DNA of 64,000 nt from Hydrogenophaga crassostreae (GTDB lineage: Bacteria > Pseudomonadota > Gammaproteobacteria > Burkholderiales > Burkholderiaceae_C), in contig NZ_CP017476.1 of NCBI RefSeq assembly GCF_001761385.1, positions 4,639,501 through 4,703,500 of the forward strand, given 5' to 3'. This document shows positions 10,635 to 19,608 of the stretch, piece by piece (position 1 is the first letter of the stretch; every line of letters starts with the position of its first letter). The notes beneath the pieces were generated by a model. The model was not told the origin of the DNA. It saw only the letters and a list, made by a program, of their open reading frames with translations, and did not search any database. The translations under genes were made by a program, and so were the position numbers.

Positions 10635-10808
10635 TGACCCTCATCAGGACCCCGGACCTGGCGCCGTCAACGACTCACACCGACGCTCGTTGCGAATGGG
10701 TTCCCGCTCGCTTGAAAACACAGCGACGGCCAGGGCGCCAGCCCCAGCGGGCCTTGCCGGGCCGCACTTCCTGAGGAAACCCGGCATCCAGGTTGGCGCC
10801 GCGCGACG

Positions 10809-11522
10809 TCAGCCCAGTTGCAGCAGGCTGTCCACCCAGGCATCGGCCTTCACCGACCGGATCGGCTGGCCGTGGTTGTAGCCATAGGTGACCAGAGCCA
10901 CGGGGCAGCCTGCGGCCGATGCAGCGAACGCATCGTTTTCCGAGTCGCCCACCATCAAGACCTGCGCGGTGGGCAGGCCCAAGGCGTCGCAGGTCTTGAT
11001 CAAAGGCAGCGGATCGGGCTTTTTGCGTGCAAAACTGTCGCCGCCAAAGACCCAGGGGAAATAGCTGTCAAGCGCCTTCAACTCCAGCAGCGCCTTGGCG
11101 AACTCAACGGGCTTGTTGGTCAGGCAGGCCAGCGGCAATCCTTTGGCCTTGAGCATCGCCAGCCCTTCGACGACCCCCGCGTACACCGCCGAGTGCTGCC
11201 CGTTGCCCTGGCGGTAATGGTGTTGGTAGCGCGCCATGGCTGCGTCAAACGATGCCTCGTCGACGGTCCGCACAGGTGCACCGTCGCGCGGGCCTGCATC
11301 CACCAACGCCCGCTGGCGGGCAAGCACGGTGCGGACCAGATGCTCCGACCCTTTGCCCACCGCAAGCTCGACCGCCCAGCGCTCCACTCGGGGCAGTTGC
11401 CACTCGGCCAGCATGCCGTTGAGAGCGACTTGAAAGTCGCCCAGGGTGTCAACCATCGTGCCGTCGAGGTCTACCATGACGGCGCGGATACCTGGCAGCC
11501 GGGTCAACACGGGGTCGAGCAT
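10809..11522 (-). CDS. gph: Phosphoglycolate phosphatase (HAD superfamily)
   Basis: Hydrolyses 2-phosphoglycolate from DNA repair or oxygenase side reactions. The 237-residue protein has the HAD nucleophile motif MVDLDGTMVDT, the motif II region CLTNKP, the lysine region KKPDPLPL and the metal-binding GDSENDAFAA. The ATG at 11522 is preferred over a TTG eleven codons upstream that would overlap the preceding gene. In related genomes gph sits beside rpe, and here rpe lies just upstream with one ATPase gene between. Confidence 0.92.
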   Translation of the reverse strand: MLDPVLTRLPGIRAVMVDLDGTMVDTLGDFQVALNGMLAEWQLPRVERWAVELAVGKGSEHLVRTVLARQRALVDAGPRDGAPVRTVDEASFDAAMARYQHHYRQGNGQHSAVYAGVVEGLAMLKAKGLPLACLTNKPVEFAKALLELKALDSYFPWVFGGDSFARKKPDPLPLIKTCDALGLPTAQVLMVGDSENDAFAASAAGCPVALVTYGYNHGQPIRSVKADAWVDSLLQLG

Positions 11523-11535
11523 GCTGCGCCGGTCT

Positions 11536-12267
11536 TCAGACGCCTGCGCGGTCAAAGTCGCCGTAAGCGCCCGACTGCCATTTCTGCAGGCGCTGGCGCT
11601 CCATCATGCCCAGCCCGGACCCCTCAGGACCACTGCCGTTGCGGGCGGCCCAGAAGCTGCTGTTGTGGGCGTCGATTTTGTGCACCACCACATCGTGCAG
11701 GCGCTTGAGGGTGACCACTTTCGCGCCCAGATCCAGTGCCCGCGCCTGTTGCCCAGAGTTTTCCAGCAGGCTGAAATCGTCTCCCCGCAGGTGGTTGCGC
11801 ACCAGAACGTATTGAACGCGCGAGCCAAACCGGTCCAGCAAGCGCGAAAGCAGGTCCACCGAGTCGCGACCGGAGTCCATCACATGCCAGTAGGTCAGGG
11901 TGAAGCCCGCCTCTTCGGCCATCTCGAGCACACCCGATTCGTCCATCCACCGCACCAGCGGTTCGTCGGTTTGCGCCGCCAGATCCACCAGCACACGCCG
12001 CCCGGGCTGCTCAACCGCCGCCTCGACGATCAGGTCCAGCGCCTCGTAGCGGTCAACCAGCGCCGGCGAAGCATAGTCCGCATAGAAGCGCAGCAGTGCA
12101 CCATGCGACCGGTCGGTGTCAAAACCCACAAAAGGCATCTGGCGGTCAATGAAGTACTGCGCCAGCAGGCGCGACACCATGGACTTGCCCACGCCTCCCT
12201 TTTCACCCCCAATGAAGTGGATATGGGAGACAGGCTTGTCGATTGAAGTGAGGTCTTGCATGGTCAT
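11536..12267 (-). CDS. ParA/MinD-like P-loop ATPase, no partner gene nearby
   Basis: About 243 residues, with the deviant Walker A motif GGEKGGVGKS near residue 23 (signature lysines of the ParA/MinD class), a switch-like FDTDRSHG and a VLVDLAAQ Walker B-like strand. The C-terminal half is less conserved. Two ATGs 6 nt apart are possible starts (12267 or 12261). It lies between rpe and gph, 13 nt from gph, and no ParB- or MinE-like gene is adjacent. A role in positioning or mobilisation is possible but unproven. Confidence 0.75.
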   Translation of the reverse strand: MTMQDLTSIDKPVSHIHFIGGEKGGVGKSMVSRLLAQYFIDRQMPFVGFDTDRSHGALLRFYADYASPALVDRYEALDLIVEAAVEQPGRRVLVDLAAQTDEPLVRWMDESGVLEMAEEAGFTLTYWHVMDSGRDSVDLLSRLLDRFGSRVQYVLVRNHLRGDDFSLLENSGQQARALDLGAKVVTLKRLHDVVVHKIDAHNSSFWAARNGSGPEGSGLGMMERQRLQKWQSGAYGDFDRAGV

Positions 12268-12355
12268 GGGGATAGGCGGTTGAGGGGCAGGCGTGAAGCA
12301 GTCAGGCGGGCCGGTCACCACACCAATGGGGGCAACCGGAAACTTAAAGCATAGA

Positions 12356-13036
12356 TCAGGCCAGTGCGGCCCGCATCTGATCAATGACCGTTTTGTAGTC
12401 CGGCTTGCCAAATATCGCGCTGCCGGCCACGAACGTATCGGCGCCCGCGTCGGCCACCCGGCGGATATTGTCCACCTTGATACCGCCGTCCACCTCCAGA
12501 CGGATGTCTTTGCCCGAGGCCTCGATGCGCTTGCGCGCGTCCTCGATCTTGCGCAGGGCCGAATCGATGAAGCTCTGGCCGCCGAAGCCGGGGTTCACGC
12601 TCATGATCAGGATGAGGTCAATATCGTCAATCAGGTAATCAAGCACATCCAGCGGTTGCGCCGGGTTGAACGTCAACCCAGCTTTGCAGCCTTTGGCCTT
12701 GATGGCCTGTACGCTGCGGTGTACGTGAGCGCTCGCATCGGGGTGAAAGCTCACCAGGTCGGCGCCGGCATCGATGAAAGCCCCCGCCAGTGCGTCCACC
12801 GGCTGGATCATCAGGTGCACATCGATGGGCACTGGCGTGCCATCGGGCTTCCTGGCGTGGGGTTTGAGGGCTTGGCACACCATGGGCCCAAAGGTCAGGT
12901 TGGGCACATAGTGGTTGTCCATCACATCAAAGTGAATCCAGTCGGCGCCAGCGGCAACAACGTTCTTCACCTCTTCGCCCAAACGGGCGAAATCGGCGGA
13001 CAGGATAGAAGGGGCAATACGGTAGGTGCGGGACAT
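12356..13036 (-). CDS. rpe: Ribulose-phosphate 3-epimerase
   Basis: Interconverts ribulose 5-phosphate and xylulose 5-phosphate in the pentose phosphate and Calvin pathways. The 226-residue TIM barrel has the N-terminal [14 protein letters not shown], the metal and catalytic region [28 protein letters not shown] and VDGGI, all diagnostic. It is divergent from apaG, with an 84-nt shared control region, and is followed by the ParA-like gene and gph. Confidence 0.97.
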   Translation of the reverse strand: MSRTYRIAPSILSADFARLGEEVKNVVAAGADWIHFDVMDNHYVPNLTFGPMVCQALKPHARKPDGTPVPIDVHLMIQPVDALAGAFIDAGADLVSFHPDASAHVHRSVQAIKAKGCKAGLTFNPAQPLDVLDYLIDDIDLILIMSVNPGFGGQSFIDSALRKIEDARKRIEASGKDIRLEVDGGIKVDNIRRVADAGADTFVAGSAIFGKPDYKTVIDQMRAALA

Positions 13037-13120
13037 GGGCGCTCACAGTTGAAATTCGGCAACAGTGGACATTTTCGCAGCAGGCGCAGCCATGTGCTGC
13101 GCCGGGGTAACATCCGCGCC

Positions 13121-13510
13121 ATGCCGAAATACCAGTTCACTTGCGAAGTGGAACCCCAGTACCTGCGTGAGCAATCGTCTCCGAGCGAACACAGCTACGC
13201 CTTCGCCTACACCATCACCATCACGAACACAGGTGAGGTGGCCGCACAATTAATTTCCCGCCACTGGGTGATCACCGACGATCAAGACCGTGCCGAGGAG
13301 GTCAAGGGCCTTGGCGTGGTGGGCAATCAGCCCCTGCTTCAACCCGGCGAATCGTTCCAATACACCAGTGGCACCCGCCTGGCGACGCCCTCGGGAACGA
13401 TGCATGGCAGTTTTTTCTGCGTCGCCGAAGACGGCGAGCGCTTTGACTGTCCTGTCGTGGCCTTTGAACTGTTGGCCGAGGGCGCCTTGCCCACGCGCAC
13501 CTTGCATTGA
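13121..13510 (+). CDS. apaG: ApaG-family protein
   Basis: A 129-residue single beta-sandwich protein (DUF525). Typical motifs are YAFAYTITITNTG, LISRHWVITD, VKGLGVVGNQP, FQYTSGTRLATPSGTM and GSFFCVAEDG. The E. coli homolog lies in an operon with ksgA and apaH; the molecular role is not settled. The start is the ATG at 13121, since upstream codons in the same frame are antisense to rpe. It stands alone, 52 nt before the antiporter gene. Confidence 0.93.
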   Translation: MPKYQFTCEVEPQYLREQSSPSEHSYAFAYTITITNTGEVAAQLISRHWVITDDQDRAEEVKGLGVVGNQPLLQPGESFQYTSGTRLATPSGTMHGSFFCVAEDGERFDCPVVAFELLAEGALPTRTLH

Positions 13511-13562
13511 GGCCGGTCGCTCAACAGTACCGGCGCGCGCCCATCTATAGAAACCTGAATAC

Positions 13563-14834
13563 ATGACTTTTTTGCCCGTATGGCCTTTGGAGTTGAACAC
13601 CCTGTTCTTCTTTGGCTTCCTGTTGTTTTGCGGTGCTCTGGGCGGTTTTCTGGCCCACCGAGTGAAATGGCTGCCCAGCATCACCGGCTTCATGCTGGTG
13701 GGGTTGATCGCCGGGCCCAACGTGTTGGGCATCTTTGACCATGAATCGCTGGCGCAGGCGAGCATCGTGGTCGATATCGCGCTGGCGCTGATTCTGTACC
13801 GGCTGGGCCTCTCGCTTGATTTCAAAGCGCTGATACACGACAAGGCCCTCTTGCTTGTCTCCTTCGTGGAGAGCGCGCTCACCTTTGCGGCCGTCTATTT
13901 CGCCATGCAGTGGATGGGCATCGACCGTTTGATTGCCGCCGTCGTGGCCGCTATTGCCATTTCGTCGTCGCCCGCCGTGCTGCTGCACGTGTCGCATGAG
14001 CTTGGCGCCCATGGCCCGACAACATCCAAGTCGCAAGCTTTGGTGGCGCTCAACAACGTTTGGGCCTTTCTGGTTTTTGCTGCCATCATGCCCGCGCTTT
14101 ACAGCAAGAGCGCGGCTCCGCTGGAGACCATGATCTGGGCGCCTGTGTACCAGTTGGTGGGCTCCACGGTGTTGGGCGTGGTGCTGGGCTGGATGCTGCA
14201 CCTGGTTGCCCGCATGACCAAGAACGCCACGCAGTACACCTTTGTACTGGTGGTCGGCGCTGTTTCCATGACGCTGGGTCTGGCGCTCACTTTCGGGCTC
14301 TCTGCCTTGTTCGCGCCGCTGGTGCTTGGCGTGGTGGTGCGAACCGCAGAAAAACAAGACCTGATCGCCAAACTGGAGTTTGGCCCCACCTTCGAGCTGT
14401 TCTTTGTGGCCCTGTTTGTCTACGCGGGCGCCAATCTTCACCTGAAAGAAATGGTGGAGTTCGCGCCGGCTGCGGCGCTGTATGTTTTCGCGCGCAGCTT
14501 TGCCAAGTGGTTGGGTGTATCCGTTACCGGCAGCCTGGTGCACTGGCCCAAGCGCCGCAACCTCAACGCTGGCCTGATCCTGCTGCCCATGGCCGGCATG
14601 GCCATTGGCCTGGCCAACAATGTGACCGCCCAGTTCCCCGTCCTGGGTGCCGAGGTGGCCTCCATCGTTCTGGCGGCGGTGGCCGTGTTCGAAACCATCG
14701 GCCCTCCGGTCGTCGCTCGCGCGCTGCATTGGGCCAAGGAAGTGGGTGATGGCGACGTCGATGACAACGATGACTGGACCCAGCTCCACGCCCAGACAGA
14801 AGAGAAAGATGAGCCAGCCCACGCGTCCAACTGA
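13563..14834 (+). CDS. CPA2-family cation:proton antiporter (KefB-like membrane domain)
   Basis: 423 residues with about 11-12 hydrophobic spans and the CPA2 (Na/H exchanger) fold. It includes the N-terminal ITGFMLVGLIAGPNVLG and the conserved ISSSPAVLLHV and GLSALFAPLVLGVVVRT stretches. The protein ends after the membrane domain with a short acidic tail and lacks the TrkA-N/RCK domain of KefB/KefC, so glutathione or NAD gating is not expected. Its last 26 nt overlap the start of thiL, which suggests coupled expression. Confidence 0.87.
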   Translation: MTFLPVWPLELNTLFFFGFLLFCGALGGFLAHRVKWLPSITGFMLVGLIAGPNVLGIFDHESLAQASIVVDIALALILYRLGLSLDFKALIHDKALLLVSFVESALTFAAVYFAMQWMGIDRLIAAVVAAIAISSSPAVLLHVSHELGAHGPTTSKSQALVALNNVWAFLVFAAIMPALYSKSAAPLETMIWAPVYQLVGSTVLGVVLGWMLHLVARMTKNATQYTFVLVVGAVSMTLGLALTFGLSALFAPLVLGVVVRTAEKQDLIAKLEFGPTFELFFVALFVYAGANLHLKEMVEFAPAAALYVFARSFAKWLGVSVTGSLVHWPKRRNLNAGLILLPMAGMAIGLANNVTAQFPVLGAEVASIVLAAVAVFETIGPPVVARALHWAKEVGDGDVDDNDDWTQLHAQTEEKDEPAHASN

Positions 14835-15834
14835 CGCGCCCGCCCCCGGTGAGTTCGGGCTGATCGCCCGCCATTTCAAGCGCCCAGGGCTGGCCCGCCC
14901 GGTTCAGGTGGCGCTCGGCATTGGTGACGATTGCGCCCTGCTCACCCCAACGCCCGGTCACCAGCTCGCCATCTCCAGCGACATGCTGGTGCAAGGACGT
15001 CACTTCTTCCCCGACGTTGACCCCGCCTCGCTGGGCCACAAAGCTCTGGCGGTGAATCTCAGCGATCTCGCCGCCATGGGCGCCAGTCCACTGGGCTTTA
15101 CCCTGGCCCTGGCGCTGCCCGAAATCGATGACGTCTGGCTGGCCGCATTTGCCTCGGGCCTTTTCGGGCTGGCCGAAGCACACGCCTGCCCACTCGTGGG
15201 CGGCGACACCACCCGCGGTCCACTCAACATCTGTGTCACGGTGTTTGGCGAGGTGCGCCCTGACCGGGCGCTGCGCCGCGATGCCGCCCGGCCGGGGCAC
15301 GACATTTACCTCTCCGGGTGCACAGGAGAAGCCCGGCTCGCACTGGCACTGATGCAAAACACCAGTTGGGCCACTGAAAACACCACTGAAAACGCCCTGA
15401 AACAGGTGCGCACGCGGCTTGAGCGTCCCTCGCCCAGACTGGCCATGGGACAGGCCTTGGCAGCCATCACGCAGGGCTCCAGCCCCATCGCGGCGATCGA
15501 TATCAGCGATGGTGTGGCCGGCGACCTCGGCCACATTCTCGCTGCCAGCGGCACCGGCGCCGAGTTGCATTGGGCGGAGTTGCCCGTCGCACCCGCTTTG
15601 GCCCATCTGCCTCGTGCATGGCAAGAAGAATGCCTGTTGCGTGGCGGGGACGACTACGAGCTGGTGTTCACTGCGTCTCCTGGACATCGCGATGCCATTG
15701 TTGCGGCGGCCAAGGCCTGCCACACATCCCTTCACCGCATTGGCCAGATCACAGCAGGGCCCGGTTTGACCCTGCTGGATCCCTCCGGCCAGCGCACCGC
15801 CTTGGTCACCCGCGGTTTTGACCATTTCGCCTGA
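14809..15834 (+). CDS. thiL: Thiamine-monophosphate kinase
   Basis: ATP-dependent last step of thiamine diphosphate synthesis. The 341-residue protein has GIGDDCALL, SSDMLVQGRHF, NLSDLAAMGASP, VGGDTTRGP and IDISDGVAGDLGHI, the ordered motifs of the PurM/ThiL family. The ATG at 14809 is preceded by a purine-rich AGAGAAAG and lies inside the end of the antiporter gene. It is followed 36 nt later by pgpA, a frequent thiL neighbour in proteobacteria. Confidence 0.96.
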   Translation: MSQPTRPTDAPAPGEFGLIARHFKRPGLARPVQVALGIGDDCALLTPTPGHQLAISSDMLVQGRHFFPDVDPASLGHKALAVNLSDLAAMGASPLGFTLALALPEIDDVWLAAFASGLFGLAEAHACPLVGGDTTRGPLNICVTVFGEVRPDRALRRDAARPGHDIYLSGCTGEARLALALMQNTSWATENTTENALKQVRTRLERPSPRLAMGQALAAITQGSSPIAAIDISDGVAGDLGHILAASGTGAELHWAELPVAPALAHLPRAWQEECLLRGGDDYELVFTASPGHRDAIVAAAKACHTSLHRIGQITAGPGLTLLDPSGQRTALVTRGFDHFA

Positions 15835-15870
15835 TCGAAACCACCTTGCCGTCGCCGCGATAATGGGCCT

Positions 15871-16437
15871 ATGGACCCATCCAGCAACCGCAGCGTAGCA
15901 GCCAATTTGATCGACGACCTGGCTCAGACACCCACGCCGGGGCCCATGTCACGCCCCACGTGGGCCTTCATGCTGAGCCACCCCGCCCACTTCATCGCCC
16001 TGGGCGCAGGCTCGGGCCTCGCACGCGTGGCGCCCGGAACCGCAGGCACCTTGTGGGCCTGGGTGGCATTTTTGGTGATGCAGCCGTTCATGTCCAACGC
16101 CCTGTGGGCATGGCTGCTCGGGCTGGGCACCTTGATCGGCTGGTGGGCATGTACCGTGACAGCGCAACACATGCGCGTCGCCGACTCAGGCCACATCGTG
16201 TGGGACGAGATTCTGGCCTTCTGGCTGGTGCTCTGGCTGGTGACGCCCACTGGCTTCTGGGGTCAGGCCATTGCCTTCGGGCTGTTCCGTTTCTTTGATG
16301 CGGTGAAATTTGGGCCCATGGCCTGGGCCGATCAAAGCTTCAAGGGGTTTGGCCCACGCGGCGGCTTCGGCATCTTGCTAGACGATTTCGCCGCCGCGTT
16401 GTGCACACTGCTGGTGATTGCTGCGTGGCGTTTCTAA
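15871..16437 (+). CDS. pgpA: Phosphatidylglycerophosphatase A
   Basis: Membrane phosphatase that makes phosphatidylglycerol. The 188 residues contain the family motifs FIALGAGSGLARVAPGTAGT, HIVWDEILAFWLVL, FRFFDAVKFGP and GGFGILLDDFAAA, with four hydrophobic stretches. The cytosolic N-terminus is longer than in E. coli by about 30 residues. It comes directly after thiL on the same strand. Confidence 0.94.
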   Translation: MDPSSNRSVAANLIDDLAQTPTPGPMSRPTWAFMLSHPAHFIALGAGSGLARVAPGTAGTLWAWVAFLVMQPFMSNALWAWLLGLGTLIGWWACTVTAQHMRVADSGHIVWDEILAFWLVLWLVTPTGFWGQAIAFGLFRFFDAVKFGPMAWADQSFKGFGPRGGFGILLDDFAAALCTLLVIAAWRF

Positions 16438-16461
16438 GCCGTTAAACGGGCCCCTGCCCGC

Positions 16462-17625
16462 TCAAGCTTGCGGCGCGATGATGTGGGCGTCCACTCCCCG
16501 GCGCGGCGCAGGGTCCACAGGTGGTGCGTAGCCCAGGCGGGCCCACATCTGCACCGTAAAGCGCGGCAAAGGGGCGTCCAGCAAGCGATGGATGCGTGCG
16601 TAAGACTCGGCCTGCTCCGGGTATTCCTGCAAGGCCTGTTGCAGCGGCTGCATGGACAGGCCCTGCGCGGTCGCAGCGAGCTGTGCTCGCACATACGCGC
16701 GCCCTGCATTGACCTGAGCGACGCGGCTATTGCCCTCGGTCACCAGGTAGAAAAACGCGGGCGTTGAGGCCAGCCTGGCGTTGAAGTCTTTGATCTGCGA
16801 CGTGACCGCCATGCTGTCAGGCGCTGGCGCCACCGATCGGTCAAACAGACCCAGCGCATCGATGACCCGCAACATGGGCTCGTTGACGGCGATGCCGTCG
16901 CGGTGCTGTGCGATCTCTTTAGGTCCGATGCGCAGCACCTTGTAAGACTCCAGAATCGTGCGCGGCGTTTCCATCTCGATGCGCCAGGCATCCGAGGCGA
17001 TGGCGCGGTGCTGTTGCAGGCGTTCGGCCTGATCGCTGCCGACGAAACCCACGCGAATGGGATGGCCAGCAACGCTGGCCTCAATGGCACTCAAGGCCGG
17101 CGTTTGGGGCGACCGGCTCTCATAGACCTCACGGTTGGTTCGACGCAGAAAGACCTGGGCAAACAGCGGGTCGCCCTGAACAGTGGCGTCGGGCACCAGG
17201 CGCACCCGTGCGGTGGGGCGACCGTCAAGCGTCTCTGGACCAAAAGCACCATCCGGAAACAGTTCAATGTCAGCGCGAAGCCCTTTCTGGCGCGCCGCGA
17301 TATCCAGCAACTCGAGGAACGTGCCCTGGCTCATCATCATCTGGCGTGAAAACGGATCGGTTTCAGGCAGCAACCGATCAAGGTCGACATACAGAGTGAT
17401 GTGGTCGGGCACACCCAGATCAACGCGCCACGACTGCAAGTTGTGTGAATGCGGTGCCAGGATCGCATGAGCCAGCAACCAGTGACGCACATCGGGTCCA
17501 TCGCCTGGTGGAACCCATGCCCGCAAGGCTTCGGCAGGCAAACCTGCGTCGCAAGCGGCAAGGCCCGCCGTGGCCGCCAGAACCACTCCGCCGCCCGTGA
17601 TTCGAATGAACTGTCTGCGTAGCAT
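16462..17625 (-). CDS. Acg/nitroreductase-like protein with Tat lipoprotein signal
   Basis: 387 residues. The N-terminus MLRRQFIRITGGGVVLAAT has a twin-arginine motif and is followed by LAAC (Cys25), so export by Tat and lipidation are likely. The rest resembles the Acg family, diverged flavin-type nitroreductases, with an early PHSHNLQSWRVDLG block and later FLRRTNREVYESR. The ATG at 17625 has GGAG 6 nt upstream. It follows the epimerase gene by 18 nt on the same strand and is probably co-transcribed. FMN binding is inferred and substrate is unknown. Confidence 0.72.
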   Translation of the reverse strand: MLRRQFIRITGGGVVLAATAGLAACDAGLPAEALRAWVPPGDGPDVRHWLLAHAILAPHSHNLQSWRVDLGVPDHITLYVDLDRLLPETDPFSRQMMMSQGTFLELLDIAARQKGLRADIELFPDGAFGPETLDGRPTARVRLVPDATVQGDPLFAQVFLRRTNREVYESRSPQTPALSAIEASVAGHPIRVGFVGSDQAERLQQHRAIASDAWRIEMETPRTILESYKVLRIGPKEIAQHRDGIAVNEPMLRVIDALGLFDRSVAPAPDSMAVTSQIKDFNARLASTPAFFYLVTEGNSRVAQVNAGRAYVRAQLAATAQGLSMQPLQQALQEYPEQAESYARIHRLLDAPLPRFTVQMWARLGYAPPVDPAPRRGVDAHIIAPQA

Positions 17626-17643
17626 GTTGTGCTCCATCAAGGG

Positions 17644-18648
17644 TCAGTGGCCGGCTGTTGCCCGACTCGCCAAGGTGGCCCGAATACCGTCCTGGTAAGT
17701 GGTGGCGCCTACACCGAAAGTCCGCGTGAACTTGCTGCTGTCAAAGCGGTAGTCGCGCTGCAGCTGGTACAGCATTTCCCTGTTCTCGCGGATCAGCGGC
17801 ACCAACCAGGACAAAGGCGTCAACAGCCAGTTGGGCAAGACTTGCAACCGGCAGGGTTGCGCCGCCAGCTGGCATGCCAGGCGCACGAAGTGGTCACCGG
17901 TGAGGGTCTCTGCGCAAGTGGGTAGATGCCAGGTCTGCCCGTAAGCCGATTCGGTCCGCCCGAGAAGGGCAAGGGCCCGACCAGCGTCTGGCGTGTAGGT
18001 GAAGCTGTGCATTTTGCCGGGGTCACCGATCCATTGCGGCGCTTTGCCCTTGCTCAGACGATCGAACACCGTGAAGCTGAGAAAACTGTTGGCGGCGCCT
18101 GGCCCGTAAAAATCGGCTGAGCGAGCGATCATGGCGTTGACGCGGCTTTGTGCGATCGCATTCAGCAGCTGAGTGGCCACCGCGGCACGCACTTCGCCCT
18201 TGCGGCTGCACGGATTAAAGGGCGTCTGCTCGGTCATCTCACCGCTGACCCACCCATAGGCATACACGTTGTCAAGAAACACCAGCCTCGCACCATGTTG
18301 CTCACAAGCCTCGATCACGTGGCGCATCACCACAGGCCACTGGGCCACCCACACCGCAGCGTCATAGACCAGCCCCGCCACAAGGTAGACCACCTCACTG
18401 CCCGCCACCGCACCAAGCACGGCCCTTGCATCGAGCAGGTCAGCCGCCTGCAGCTGGTCTGCCGGGTTCACGGTCCGGGGATGGCGGCTTACCTGGCGCA
18501 CCGGCAGGCCTTGCCGCTCAAGCGCCTGCGAAAGCTCACGGGCGATCACGCCATTGGCGCCCAAAATGGTATGCAGGCCCGATGGTTCAGAGGGTATTTG
18601 GGTCTGGGGTGAGGTCATGGTGCATGCGGGTGAAGCGGGATGGGGCAT
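17644..18648 (-). CDS. NAD-dependent epimerase/dehydratase family protein
   Basis: Extended short-chain dehydrogenase-like protein of about 334 residues. The N-terminal Rossmann region reads TILGANGVIARELSQAL, a variant of the usual GxxGxxG pattern. VFLDNVYAYG and ARSADFYGPGA match the extended-SDR core, although the catalytic YxxxK is not clear. The ATG at 18648 has AGGA 7 nt upstream; an ATG at 18618 is an alternative. It is divergent from a LysR regulator 63 bp away, a likely regulator-target pair. Confidence 0.78.
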   Translation of the reverse strand: MPHPASPACTMTSPQTQIPSEPSGLHTILGANGVIARELSQALERQGLPVRQVSRHPRTVNPADQLQAADLLDARAVLGAVAGSEVVYLVAGLVYDAAVWVAQWPVVMRHVIEACEQHGARLVFLDNVYAYGWVSGEMTEQTPFNPCSRKGEVRAAVATQLLNAIAQSRVNAMIARSADFYGPGAANSFLSFTVFDRLSKGKAPQWIGDPGKMHSFTYTPDAGRALALLGRTESAYGQTWHLPTCAETLTGDHFVRLACQLAAQPCRLQVLPNWLLTPLSWLVPLIRENREMLYQLQRDYRFDSSKFTRTFGVGATTYQDGIRATLASRATAGH

Positions 18649-18711
18649 TGTGTGATCCTGAACGTCGCCGCACAATCATCCAATCTGCACTTTTGATATG
18701 CATTTTTGAAT

Positions 18712-19593
18712 ATGTCGAATTTCAACTGGCAACTGGTTCCCTCCTTTCTGGCCGCCCACGATCAAGGCAGTTTGTTGGGCGCAGCACGCATTCTGGGGAT
18801 CAGCCAACCCACCGTGGGGCGGCACGTGGCCTTGCTCGAATCACAACTGGGCACCCCCCTTTTCGAGCGCACGGGGCGTGGTTTGATTCCCACTTCAGCG
18901 GCGCAGCGACTGGCCGATGCCGCGCGGGCCATGGAAGCCGGGGCGCAAAGCCTGCTGCGCGGCGCCCAGCAATCGCACTCGACGCTCGCGGGCAGCGTGC
19001 GGCTCTCGGCCAGTCAACCGGTTGCCTGTCATCTGCTTCCGCCCTTGATGGCGCAGATGCGCAGCGAGTTGCCGGGCATTCAGGTGGAGCTGGTTGCCAG
19101 CAACGCGGTGAGCGATCTGCTGCGCGGTGAGGCCGATATCGCCATCCGCATGGTGCGTCCGACACAGCGTTCGCTGGTGGCTCGGCGCATCGGCCATAGC
19201 CGGGTAGCGGCCTGTGCACACAGAAACTATCTGGCGCGCCGCGGAGCGCCAGAAGAACCCGAAGACCTGTTGCAGCACGATCTGGTGGGCAACGACCGCG
19301 TTGGCGACATTCGACAGGGCTTTGCCGCCATGGGTCATCCCGTTCCCCCGGAGCAGTTTGGCTTCCGAACCGACGACCTGATCGCCTACTGGCAGGCCGT
19401 TCGCGCTGGACTGGGCATCGGCTTTGTGGCCGCCTACCTGCTGAAGGAAGACCCGGAGGTCGTTGAACTGTTGCCCGACCTGCCCATCACCCCGCTTCCT
19501 GTCTGGCTGGTGGTGCACCGGGAAATTCGCAGCAGCCGGCGGATTCGGGCGGTGTACGATTTCCTGGCGCGCGAACTGCCGCCACTTTTCTGA
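18712..19593 (+). CDS. LysR-family transcriptional regulator
   Basis: 293 residues. The N-terminal winged helix has GSLLGAARILGISQPTVGRHVALLESQLG, longer than can be quoted in one motif but with the typical LysR helix-turn-helix at about residues 18-42. The C-terminal effector domain spans about 90-290. It is divergent from the epimerase and Acg-like genes with 63 bp between. AT-rich sequence around 18690-18711 (atatgcat) may be the operator. The inducer is unknown. Confidence 0.9.
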   Translation: MSNFNWQLVPSFLAAHDQGSLLGAARILGISQPTVGRHVALLESQLGTPLFERTGRGLIPTSAAQRLADAARAMEAGAQSLLRGAQQSHSTLAGSVRLSASQPVACHLLPPLMAQMRSELPGIQVELVASNAVSDLLRGEADIAIRMVRPTQRSLVARRIGHSRVAACAHRNYLARRGAPEEPEDLLQHDLVGNDRVGDIRQGFAAMGHPVPPEQFGFRTDDLIAYWQAVRAGLGIGFVAAYLLKEDPEVVELLPDLPITPLPVWLVVHREIRSSRRIRAVYDFLARELPPLF

Positions 19594-19608
19594 ACCCTGA
19601 AGGGCAAC

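Noticed and set aside
13545..14879. Open frame antisense to the CPA2 antiporter
   Set aside because: Its composition is that of the complement of a hydrophobic protein, and no ribosome site is present.
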